Shown: positions 1 through 5,927, counted from the first letter of the stretch. The stretch: DNA of 6,627 nt from an uncultured Mollicutes bacterium (GCA_900550145.1 URRF01000054.1:1-6627), one strand, 5' to 3'. Translations and numbers: made by a program. Notes: a model not told the origin generated them from the sequence alone.

Positions 1-777
1 GGTAATAATGTAAAACTAGTAAGAAGCGAATCATTAGGCAGTTTATCATGGGATACTAGTGATGAATCAATAAATGGTGGTGCAGGAATAAATCAGTGGG
101 GAGAAAGTACAGATGCAGATGGAAATGAATATGCTGGTGCAGATCTACAAGTATATTTAAATAAGATGTATTATGGTGGAGATACAACAGTGACGTGTTA
201 TATAGGAAGAAAGAACGCAACAACGATATGTCCAAAAGATAGTAAGGGTAATTTCCTAACAATAAATGAAACATCAAAAAGTTTAATAGATAATCATATA
301 TGGAACACAGGAGCAATTGAAAGTAAGGTAACAGATACACTTTCGTTTTATAGTGATGAAAGAGGAACGAAAACAGGTAAGATATGTACTAGTGGTGATT
401 ATTGTAATGATACAGTAATAAGAACAACAGAGTGGACAGGATATGTAGCACTACCATATGTAACAGACTATGTATATGCAAGTAGTGAAAGTGCATGCGA
501 AATAGACATGAAAACAAAAGACAGTTCAAATAATTATATATGCAAGAATAATAACTGGATGCACGACACTGGCAAAGGTAGTTTTACATGGTATTTATCT
601 CCTAAAGTTGGGTCTAATGCTGTATGGCAAATATATGGAGATGGATTTACTAATGTCAATTCACTTGCATACATGAATTACTACTTTTTTCCCGCCTTAT
701 ATCTAAAATCTAATGTCTTAATAGAACGTGGAAATGGAACAAGTAGTGATCTATATATATTAAAAGCAAGTGCCTAA
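1..777 (+). CDS. Pilin-associated surface protein with three Cys pairs, C-terminal part (5' truncated)
   Basis: The frame is open from the first base, so the start lies outside the window; 258 residues are visible, ending in tandem stops (TAA TAA, 775-780). An internal ATG at 166 has no ribosome site and is not the start. The visible part is polar, with no membrane segment, and holds six cysteines in three close pairs (residues 66/77, 129/135, 166/181). Phrases such as VRSESLGSLSWDTS, GKICTSGDYCND, ALYLKSN and NGTSSDLYIL recall large secreted proteins of gut Firmicutes that usually begin with a prepilin N-terminus and occur in many copies; this is remembered family resemblance. It is probably extracellular, with disulfides, and the missing N-terminus may carry a prepilin leader. 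The next gene downstream is also prepilin-like, which supports a surface-fibre context. Third-position base use changes near 570. The exact function is unknown. Confidence 0.72.
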   Translation, partial: GNNVKLVRSESLGSLSWDTSDESINGGAGINQWGESTDADGNEYAGADLQVYLNKMYYGGDTTVTCYIGRKNATTICPKDSKGNFLTINETSKSLIDNHIWNTGAIESKVTDTLSFYSDERGTKTGKICTSGDYCNDTVIRTTEWTGYVALPYVTDYVYASSESACEIDMKTKDSSNNYICKNNNWMHDTGKGSFTWYLSPKVGSNAVWQIYGDGFTNVNSLAYMNYYFFPALYLKSNVLIERGNGTSSDLYILKASA

Positions 778-845
778 TAAAAATATTTGTTGTTACTAAA
801 CAAAATAAATTAAATGCATAGAAAATTTTAAAATACTATTTTTTA

Positions 846-874
846 TTGAAATTTTTATATTAAAATTGTATACT
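846..874 (+). promoter_or_regulatory. Sigma-A-type promoter of the prepilin-like gene
   Basis: The -35 box TTGAAA lies at 846-851 and the -10 box TATACT at 869-874, with a 17-bp spacer. Transcription should start near 881, directly at the ribosome site AGTAGGTG (881-888), giving a leader of about 13 nt. The gene therefore appears to be transcribed separately from the surface-protein gene upstream, although I see no convincing terminator between them. Confidence 0.7.
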
Positions 875-893
875 TTTTACAGTAGGTGATAAT

Positions 894-1388
894 GTGAAAA
901 AAAATGGATTTACTTTAATAGAATTGTTAGTATGTTTTATATTAATAACATTTGTATCGTTATCTTTATTTAAAACAGTATTATCTCTTTCACAAAAGCA
1001 AATAAAAAATATTTCATATAATGAGTATCTTACTTTCGCATCTGTATTAAGTAATACATTACAAAAAGATTTTGAAGAAAAAAAGATAACTAGTTTTGTA
1101 TCTTGTGGAACAAATTGCTATGATATTACATATGAAGGTAATGAAATTATTAGATTAAGCATAAATAAAAGTAAAAGAACTTTTACTTATGGAAATACAA
1201 CAGAAACTTTACCTAATAGTTATATGTTTTATTCTGATTTAATGTTTAATTCATATGAATCAGGTGATATTCCTGATGGAGTAAATAAATATATAACTAT
1301 AACAATACCAATAAAAGATAAAAATTCAGTTAGTTATAGTGATATTAAATATATGTATCAATATAGTGACAATATAAGTTTTAGCTAA
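894..1388 (+). CDS. Prepilin-like protein with N-terminal methylation motif (minor pilin/pseudopilin)
   Basis: This 164-residue protein starts with a textbook class III (type IV) prepilin leader, KKNG/FTLIELL: a short basic leader, a cleavage Gly at position 5, Phe at +1 and the conserved Glu at +5 (residue 10). A hydrophobic helix follows to about residue 32. Prepilin peptidase would cut after Gly5 and methylate Phe6, and the helix would then pack in a pilus or pseudopilus. The rest is a small polar domain with a close Cys pair (SCGTNC, about residues 71-76) that could form a disulfide outside the cell. Size and N-terminus suit minor pilins such as ComGD/ComGF-type or GspI/J-type proteins, but I cannot assign a subfamily. 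The start is GTG at 894, served by AGGTG at 884-888; an ATG at 892 overlaps it but is followed at once by TGA. No secretion ATPase or platform gene is visible here. Confidence 0.85.
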   Translation: MKKNGFTLIELLVCFILITFVSLSLFKTVLSLSQKQIKNISYNEYLTFASVLSNTLQKDFEEKKITSFVSCGTNCYDITYEGNEIIRLSINKSKRTFTYGNTTETLPNSYMFYSDLMFNSYESGDIPDGVNKYITITIPIKDKNSVSYSDIKYMYQYSDNISFS

Positions 1389-1422
1389 GAAAAAAGCCAG
1401 AAATAAACTTTTCTGACTTTTC
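1389..1422 (-). terminator. Convergent intrinsic terminator, best on the uppP strand
   Basis: The 34-bp gap between two convergent genes is almost entirely a hairpin. Read on the minus strand, 1421-1410 pairs with 1403-1392 in 12 bp including one G-U wobble (1416/1397), with a 6-nt loop and a T run directly after uppP. Read on the plus strand, the wobble position becomes a C-A mismatch, and the tail is TTTTCTTATTTT. It should therefore terminate uppP well and the prepilin gene somewhat less well. Confidence 0.8.
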
Positions 1423-2226
1423 TTATTTTAAAAATAAAATAGTTATTATTCCCATTATAATACAATAATAAGCAAAGTATGCAAGTTTTCCATTTTCCAT
1501 TACTTTCTTAAACCATTTTATTGAAAAATATGTAACAACCATAGATACAAACATTCCAAGCGTGTATGGTAGAAATAAAGAATCCGCATTACTACTAGTA
1601 ACTAAATCTTTAACACTTAATACCATTGTTGCCATACTAATAGGCAAATATAACATAAAACTAAATTTGAATGCAGTATCTCTTTTTAAATCTCTACTCA
1701 TTCCACCCACTAATGTAGAACCACTTCTACTTATACCAGGAAATAACGCAATTACTTGAAATAACCCAATAATCAATGCATCAACAAATGTAATGTCTTT
1801 TTTTTCTTTTGTACCCTTAATATTACTTACTAACAATATAAGAACAGCAGTTATAAGAAGTGATACTCCAACAATTTTTACAGATGTAATTCTTTCAATA
1901 GTATCTTTTAACAATAATCCAAATATACCAGCCGGTATTGTAGCAACAATTATAAGAAGTGCATATTTAAAGTTTTCATAATACTTATTTTCTTTTGTTT
2001 TTATATACATAAAGAAATCTTTAATAATACTTATAATTTCCTTTCTATAAAAATATACAATTGCTATAAAACTACCAAAATTAGTAATTATTTCAAAATT
2101 CAAATCCTTAAATGCCTCTACATTAAGAATAGAATTAAATATTACTAAATGCCCACTAGAAGAAACCGGTATTGGTTCTGTAAACCCCTGAATAAAGCCT
2201 AAAATTAAATACATAAATAATTTCAC
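1423..2226 (-). CDS. uppP: Undecaprenyl-diphosphatase (UppP/BacA family)
   Basis: This integral membrane enzyme removes one phosphate from undecaprenyl pyrophosphate to recycle the lipid carrier for peptidoglycan and other wall polymers; family overproduction is known to give bacitracin resistance. Both signatures are present: GFTEPIPVSSSGHL near the N-terminus, with the conserved Glu, Ser and His, and PGISRSG about residues 163-169, with the essential Arg. Several hydrophobic segments, repeated in two halves, match the family fold, and the 267-residue length is normal. The reading frame can be extended three codons to a GTG at 2235, but that GTG is part of the ribosome site AGAGGTG. The better start is GTG at 2226 (MKLFMYLILGF), 7 nt after the site and 24 bp after a TATAAT box. 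It is alone on the minus strand, convergent with the prepilin gene and divergent from the 2295 gene. Base composition resembles its neighbours. Confidence 0.95.
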   Translation of the reverse strand: MKLFMYLILGFIQGFTEPIPVSSSGHLVIFNSILNVEAFKDLNFEIITNFGSFIAIVYFYRKEIISIIKDFFMYIKTKENKYYENFKYALLIIVATIPAGIFGLLLKDTIERITSVKIVGVSLLITAVLILLVSNIKGTKEKKDITFVDALIIGLFQVIALFPGISRSGSTLVGGMSRDLKRDTAFKFSFMLYLPISMATMVLSVKDLVTSSNADSLFLPYTLGMFVSMVVTYFSIKWFKKVMENGKLAYFAYYCIIMGIITILFLK

Positions 2227-2244
2227 ATTTATCACCTCTAATAA

Positions 2245-2250
2245 ATTATA
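2245..2250 (-). promoter_or_regulatory. -10 box of uppP in the divergent intergenic region
   Basis: On the minus strand, a perfect TATAAT occupies 2250-2245, 24 bp before the proposed GTG start at 2226. No clear -35 box is seen 16-18 bp further upstream, where the DNA is nearly pure A/T. The 68-bp gap to the next gene (2227-2294) must also hold the promoter of the plus-strand unit. Plus-strand candidates are TAAAAT at 2274-2279 and TATAAT at 2249-2254, neither with a good -35, so that promoter is unassigned. Confidence 0.5.
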
Positions 2251-2294
2251 TAATAAAAATAGAAATTAATAAATAAAATTTATTAGGTGGTTAT

Positions 2295-2498
2295 ATGTTT
2301 TTACGTGGTATTCTACTTCTGCTTGGAATAACTTTGACAGTTATTGGACTAACAAATATAATTCTTTATCTAAATTTATTAGTTAATGGGTATACTTTTT
2401 TAGAATATGTTAATTTTATTATTAGAAGATTTGAATGTCTTTCTCTAATAATTGGCATTCTTTTAATATATTTATCTATATATAGGAGGAAAAAGTGA
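2295..2498 (+). CDS. Small two-helix membrane protein (uncharacterised)
   Basis: This 67-residue protein has two strongly hydrophobic segments (about residues 5-30 and 47-63). They are joined by an aromatic, possibly amphipathic stretch, GYTFLEYVNFIIRRFE, and the C-terminus is basic (YRRKK). By the positive-inside rule the ends probably face the cytoplasm. The start ATG at 2295 has AGGTGG at 2285-2290. The stop codon overlaps the GTG of the following gene by four bases (GTGA), so the two are almost certainly co-transcribed and translationally coupled. I recall similar small proteins from uncultured gut Firmicutes, always hypothetical. No enzymatic motif is visible; a membrane partner role for the downstream product is possible but is inference. 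Confidence 0.8.
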   Translation: MFLRGILLLLGITLTVIGLTNIILYLNLLVNGYTFLEYVNFIIRRFECLSLIIGILLIYLSIYRRKK

Positions 2499-3130
2499 AA
2501 TATATTTATGATATATTGTTAAATTACAATGAAAGATTATATGAATTTTATGAATGGGAGGATAATGATTATTTCGATTATGTAAAAAAGATAGAAGTTA
2601 TAAAAGTATCGAAAGATACAATAAAAGATATTATTAAAAATCAAATAATGATAGATTCGGAATTAGTAAAACAACTGCACAATACTTGTGAAGTTTATAC
2701 AAACAGAAGCGTAAAAAATGTAGAATATGCATGTCTTTTCTGCTCTAATTCAACAGTTGTAGCAGTAGAATTTAATTATAAAGGAATATCCATAATGAAA
2801 AGTGATTTATTAATAGAAGAAGCATTGGACATAATTGAAATTATGAAAAAAGTTAAACCAGTAGATATTAAATATCAAATATTAAATAAAAGTGAATTTA
2901 GTTTAACTACCAGATCTGAAGAACAAAAATTAAATTTTATGAAAAGAGAGATATCAAATATTTATAAAAATAATGATTTTGATAAATTAAAATATATTTA
3001 TTATGAATGCTTTAATAAAGAAGAAAATAGTTTAGTAGATATGTATAATAATTTGATGAAATACATAATATCACTCCCAACTAATTTATATGAAATTCTT
3101 ATGATATACCAAAATGGTTTGAAAAAATAA
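2495..3130 (+). CDS. YjbA/DUF3603-like protein
   Basis: This is a soluble protein of 211 residues with no signal peptide or membrane segment. It opens with MKYIYDILLNYN and YEFYEW (about 16-21). The middle has VAVEFNYKGISIMKSDLLIEEALDI split over about 89-113. The C-terminal half has LTTRSEEQ (137-144), then a charged helical stretch with EISNIY and KLKYIYYECF (164-173). This order (short basic-aromatic N-terminus, then EF..G....S.L...E, then LT.R.E, then KL.Y.YYE.F) recalls the Firmicutes family of B. subtilis YjbA, DUF3603, whose function is unknown. Three cysteines (65, 80, 83) include a CLFC pair, but no full zinc site is evident. The GTG start at 2495 is served by AGGAGG at 2484-2489, which lies inside the preceding gene; the GTGA overlap indicates coupling. 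Existence as a gene is near certain; the family call is moderate. Confidence 0.65.
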   Translation: MKYIYDILLNYNERLYEFYEWEDNDYFDYVKKIEVIKVSKDTIKDIIKNQIMIDSELVKQLHNTCEVYTNRSVKNVEYACLFCSNSTVVAVEFNYKGISIMKSDLLIEEALDIIEIMKKVKPVDIKYQILNKSEFSLTTRSEEQKLNFMKREISNIYKNNDFDKLKYIYYECFNKEENSLVDMYNNLMKYIISLPTNLYEILMIYQNGLKK

Positions 3131-3152
3131 TAACATTTAGTTATTGTTTTTT
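3122..3152 (+). terminator. Strong intrinsic terminator of the 2295-3130 unit
   Basis: Positions 3122-3134 (AAAAAATAATAAC) pair with 3140-3152 (GTTATTGTTTTTT) around the loop ATTTA. This gives 13 pairs with one T-G wobble, and the T run forms the lower stem and tail. The stem includes the stop codon of the preceding gene, so termination is immediate and the CYTH gene downstream relies on its own promoter. Confidence 0.82.
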
Positions 3153-3175
3153 AATGGATAAAAATAAGAAAACAA

Positions 3176-3205
3176 TTAACAATCATATATTTGATTTGAT
3201 ATAAT
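3176..3205 (+). promoter_or_regulatory. Near-consensus extended -10 promoter of the CYTH gene
   Basis: The -35 box TTAACA lies at 3176-3181, the spacer is 18 bp, and TATAAT lies at 3200-3205, preceded by TGA (extended -10, TG at 3197-3198). Transcription should start near 3212, just before AGGAGG at 3214-3219. The first in-frame ATG (3204) overlaps the -10 box and would not be in the transcript, which settles the start at 3225. Confidence 0.82.
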
Positions 3206-3224
3206 GAAACAAAAGGAGGTAATT

Positions 3225-3764
3225 ATGCATAAAGAATACGAATGTACTATACTTGAAATAGACACTAAATTCATTTCAAAATTAGAAAATATGGGTGCTA
3301 AAAAGATAGGAGAATATTTTCAAAAAAGATATGTATATGAGTTTAATCCAATTAATGAAAATAAATGGATTAGATTAAGAACTAATGGGATTAAAACCAC
3401 ACTTGCTATAAAAGAAGTAATAAATAAAAATGAAATAGGAGGAACTAATGAAATTGAAATAGAAGTTTCTGATTTCGAAAATACTAACAATATCTTAAAA
3501 GAACTTGGATATGTTGCAAGAAATTATCAAGAAAACAAAAGAATAAAATACTTATTAGATGATGTCAACATAGATATAGATTCTTGGCCATTAATTCCTA
3601 CATATGCTGAAATTGAGGGAAAAAGTGAAGAGGAAGTAAAAAAGATTATAGAAAAATTAGAAATAGATTCTAGCAAAATTACTACAATGGACGTTACTAG
3701 TATATATATGGAAATATATGGAATAGATATTTTAAAAATAAAAAACTTAGAATTTAAAAACTAA
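3225..3764 (+). CDS. CYTH-domain protein (triphosphate tunnel / class IV adenylate cyclase-like)
   Basis: This is a cytoplasmic protein of 179 residues. CYTH proteins fold into an eight-stranded tunnel that binds triphosphates through Mg2+; family members are adenylate cyclases (CyaB), thiamine triphosphatases or inorganic triphosphatases. In order: EYECTILEID (4-13) at the ExExK position; RYVYEF (35-40); WIRLRTNG with two Arg (about 48-55); TLAIKE (about 59-64, Lys63); EIEIEV (76-81); KRIKYLL (105-111); DIDSWPLIPTYAEIEG (117-132) with the ExE metal pair at 129 and 131. Most charged tunnel residues are present, but the lysine of ExExK is replaced by Thr8. A helix (KSEEEVKKIIEKL) and a short tail follow. 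The start at ATG 3225 has AGGAGG 5 nt upstream; a longer frame to 3204 would begin inside the promoter. The gene appears monocistronic. The substrate cannot be told from sequence. Confidence 0.85.
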   Translation: MHKEYECTILEIDTKFISKLENMGAKKIGEYFQKRYVYEFNPINENKWIRLRTNGIKTTLAIKEVINKNEIGGTNEIEIEVSDFENTNNILKELGYVARNYQENKRIKYLLDDVNIDIDSWPLIPTYAEIEGKSEEEVKKIIEKLEIDSSKITTMDVTSIYMEIYGIDILKIKNLEFKN

Positions 3765-3771
3765 TTTTATT

Positions 3772-3817
3772 AAAAGTTCACATACAATTTATAAAAAGTG
3801 TACACGGTGTGATTTTT
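3772..3817 (+). terminator. Possible weak hairpin/terminator after the CYTH gene
   Basis: TCACA (3778-3782) can pair with TGTGA (3808-3812), TACA (3783-3786) with TGTA (3799-3802), and AAAA (3772-3775) with the TTTTT run at 3813-3817, leaving bulges at 3776-3777 and 3803-3807. The T run supports a terminator, but the bulges make it weak. The segment also contains the 8-bp palindrome GTGTACAC (3798-3805), so a protein site is an alternative. Confidence 0.3.
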
Positions 3818-3838
3818 AAGAGAAAATTTTACATATTA

Positions 3839-3870
3839 ATTACTAAATTACTAAATCCCTAAATTCCTAT
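3839..3870 (+). repeat. Four tandem 8-bp direct repeats upstream of the ligase promoter
   Basis: The units are ATTACTAA (3839-3846), ATTACTAA (3847-3854), ATCCCTAA (3855-3862) and ATTCCTAT (3863-3870). Two are identical and two differ at two positions each. The array ends 2 bp before the -35 box of the adenylate-forming enzyme gene, where activators or repressors often bind. It could equally be a small slippage repeat in AT-rich DNA; no known operator is recognised. Confidence 0.6.
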
Positions 3871-3872
3871 TT

Positions 3873-3901
3873 TTGACAAATACGTACAAATGTGCTAAAA
3901 T
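3873..3901 (+). promoter_or_regulatory. Consensus promoter of the adenylate-forming enzyme gene
   Basis: A perfect -35 TTGACA (3873-3878), a 17-bp spacer and TAAAAT (3896-3901), with TG at 3893-3894 as an extended -10. The start should be near 3908. The TTG at 3911, which would lengthen the protein by seven codons, lies at the very 5' end of the transcript without a ribosome site. The ATG at 3932, 9 nt after AAGGGGG (3916-3922), is therefore the start. Confidence 0.85.
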
Positions 3902-3931
3902 AGCAATCATTTGTTAAGGGGGTTGTTTATA

Positions 3932-5908
3932 ATGAAAGAAGAAATAATTGAAAATATTTTTAAACAGGCACAACAAAATTTTGCTAGACCAATATCAAAA
4001 GAAGAAATAATAAAAATAATAGATGAAACTGAAAATAAACTTGGATTTGAATTGTCGGGTTATGCTAAACAGGATAAACCATATCGCCAATTTTTTGATG
4101 AAAAAACACTAAATTCTACATTTCCAAACAAAAGAATAGCTAGTGTAGTGATAGAAAAAGCAAATGAGGTAAAAAATGTTATTGCATATAGGAGTGGAAA
4201 AACGGTTACATATGGTGAATTATCAGATAATATATTAAAATATGCATCTATACTCAAAAATAATTGTAATGTAGGAAGTAAAGATATAATAGTTATGTGC
4301 ACACCCTCTGTAATAGAGGCAATATATGTATTCTTTGCAGCTAATTTAATAGGTGCGATAGTAAGACCGTTAGATCCAATTAGCAATAAAGAAACAATAG
4401 AAAAATGTGTAAAAGAATCTAATTCCAAATGTTTAGTTACATTGGATTTATCCTATTCCAAATTAAAGGATATAAAAGTAGATAATGTAATGTATTTACC
4501 AATTGCTGATTCTATACCATTTGCATCTAAATCGCAAAAAGTATTATTGAAATTATTAGAAAAAATATCTCTACTAAAAATAAAAATGGATAAAAATTCT
4601 AAATGGAGAAGTTTTGATGAGTTATTATCAAAATTAAATGCTGAAAAATTAAATATTTATGATTTTGAAGAACCCTTTAGAAAAGATGAAATTGCAGCTA
4701 TCTTTCCTACAAGCGGTTCTACCGGTGAATCTAAAGGCGTAGAAATAACTAATGAAAATTGCTTGAGTTCTGTTTATAAACAATTATATTCAAAATTCGA
4801 TATAGACAAAACAGATTCACTATTTAATCCAATGCCACCTTCTAGTTCTTATTTTTGGTATGATATAGTTTTAGCAGCAGTTTGGCAAGTGACAACATCT
4901 CTTAGTCCACTGTTTAATCCTAAAAAATGTGCAGAAGAAATATTGAAAGATGAAAGCACAGTTGTATTAGTTGGACCTTTATTAATACAAAGAATTTGTG
5001 ATTACATAGAAAATATGGATAAAAAAGGGGTAAAAATTGATTTATCTAAGAAAAAACACTTCATATCAGGGGGAGATTTGCTTGAATTAAATCTTGAAAA
5101 AAGAGCAAACAAAATTTTAAAAAAATGTGGTTCAAATAGTGTAATTGAAAATGCATTAGGAACTTCAGAAACATGTGGACCAGGATTAAATCCTAATGGT
5201 GTTTTGAAAAATAAAGATACATATTATGAAGGTTCTGTTGGAGTTGTATTCCCAGGCAACGAAATGGCTATATTTAAATTTGACGAAGAAAATAATGAAA
5301 GAAACATCCAAGATGAAAATTATAACAGAGGAGTTATGTATTATGAAGCGGGAGAAATTTGTTACAATGCAAACAATCCTAATGTGTTTAGAGGATATTA
5401 CAACAATAAAAAAAGTACTGAAGAAACAATAATAACACACTCAGACGGAACAAAATGGTATCATACAGGAGATTTAGGGTATATGGATCCTGCAGGACAT
5501 AGTTTTTGTTTAGGAAGAAAGTATGGTTTAATAGTAAGAGATGGACATAAAGTATGGGCTCCAAAAATAGAAAATATTGTAAAAAGCGTACAAGGAGTAA
5601 AAGATTGTGCAATAATAGGTGTTTCTAATAAAAAAGAAAAAGAAACTCCGGCATGTTTCATTGTTTATGAAGATTATTTAACACAAGAAATGAAAAATAA
5701 TATCAATTTAGAATTAAAAGGAAAGATATTATCTCAACTAGATAATTTCCATATGCCAACACACTATATAGAATTATCTGAGATTCCAAGAAATTTAATG
5801 ATGAAAGCAAAAATTAAGGAACTGAAAGAAATATATGACAAATTATCTGTAGAAGAACAACCAAAAAGAAAAAAACTTATATTCAACAAAACTATTTTTG
5901 AAAAGTAG
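3932..5908 (+). CDS. AMP-binding (class I adenylate-forming) enzyme, acyl-CoA synthetase-like
   Basis: This 658-residue protein belongs to the ANL superfamily, which activates a carboxylate with ATP as acyl-AMP and then usually transfers it to CoA or a carrier. The core motifs are in order: a P-loop TSGSTGESKG (260-269), LGTSETCGP (409-417), the adenosine-binding YHTGDLGYMD (510-519), the hinge region GRKYGLIVRDGHKVWAPKIE (528-547), and a C-terminal PRNLMMKAK (619-627) in which Lys625 matches the catalytic lysine although the usual preceding Gly is Met. About 85 residues precede the first recognisable core segment (KTVTYGEL), a longer N-terminus than usual, and a lysine-rich helix (about 182-225) looks like an insert; the end is a basic tail. 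No membrane segment, carrier-protein domain or fused transferase is seen. It stands alone between its own promoter and terminator, so context does not reveal the acid substrate. Fatty-acid or other acyl-CoA ligase is plausible; DltA is less likely because of the size and the lack of dlt neighbours. Confidence 0.88.
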   Translation: MKEEIIENIFKQAQQNFARPISKEEIIKIIDETENKLGFELSGYAKQDKPYRQFFDEKTLNSTFPNKRIASVVIEKANEVKNVIAYRSGKTVTYGELSDNILKYASILKNNCNVGSKDIIVMCTPSVIEAIYVFFAANLIGAIVRPLDPISNKETIEKCVKESNSKCLVTLDLSYSKLKDIKVDNVMYLPIADSIPFASKSQKVLLKLLEKISLLKIKMDKNSKWRSFDELLSKLNAEKLNIYDFEEPFRKDEIAAIFPTSGSTGESKGVEITNENCLSSVYKQLYSKFDIDKTDSLFNPMPPSSSYFWYDIVLAAVWQVTTSLSPLFNPKKCAEEILKDESTVVLVGPLLIQRICDYIENMDKKGVKIDLSKKKHFISGGDLLELNLEKRANKILKKCGSNSVIENALGTSETCGPGLNPNGVLKNKDTYYEGSVGVVFPGNEMAIFKFDEENNERNIQDENYNRGVMYYEAGEICYNANNPNVFRGYYNNKKSTEETIITHSDGTKWYHTGDLGYMDPAGHSFCLGRKYGLIVRDGHKVWAPKIENIVKSVQGVKDCAIIGVSNKKEKETPACFIVYEDYLTQEMKNNINLELKGKILSQLDNFHMPTHYIELSEIPRNLMMKAKIKELKEIYDKLSVEEQPKRKKLIFNKTIFEK

Positions 5909-5927
5909 GTAAATTACCTACTTTTTT
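5901..5927 (+). terminator. Intrinsic terminator of the adenylate-forming enzyme gene
   Basis: AAAAGTAGGT (5901-5910) pairs with ACCTACTTTT (5916-5925) in a 10-bp perfect stem with a 5-nt loop; the T tract runs on to 5927. The stem contains the stop codon TAG (5906-5908). The T tract overlaps the -35 position of the following promoter. Confidence 0.85.

Noticed and set aside
166..777. Surface-protein gene starting at the ATG at 166
   Set aside because: The frame is open through the left edge and reads family-like text (VRSESLGSLSWDTS) before this ATG, and there is no ribosome site at 150-165.
784..845. Possible terminator after the surface-protein gene: TTTGTT/AACAAA (786-791 with 799-804) or AAAAT/ATTTT (830-842)
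   Set aside because: The first has no T run after it and the second is a 5-bp all-A/T stem; neither is convincing in such AT-rich DNA.
894..1388. TGA-as-tryptophan code (Mycoplasma-like), considered because of the AT content
   Set aside because: The genes end cleanly, Trp is always TGG, and the TGA at 2496-2498 ends the small membrane protein at a natural overlap; the standard code fits.
3204..3224. Seven-residue longer N-terminus for the CYTH protein
   Set aside because: The ATG at 3204 overlaps the TATAAT box, and the AGGAGG site serves the ATG at 3225.
3798..3812. Palindrome GTGTACAC and following GGTGTGA as an operator
   Set aside because: It lies more than 60 bp upstream of the ligase promoter and partly overlaps a possible hairpin after the CYTH gene; an 8-bp palindrome alone is too common to call an operator.
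3911..3931. TTG start at 3911 for the adenylate-forming enzyme
   Set aside because: It lies about 3 nt after the expected transcription start, without a ribosome site; AAGGGGG precedes the ATG at 3932.
4060..4428. Minus-strand open frame inside the adenylate-forming gene
   Set aside because: It is the complement of a clear coding frame, with no ribosome site and no recognisable protein features; the same applies to other antisense frames around 56-340 and 5186-5661 and to plus-strand frames within uppP.
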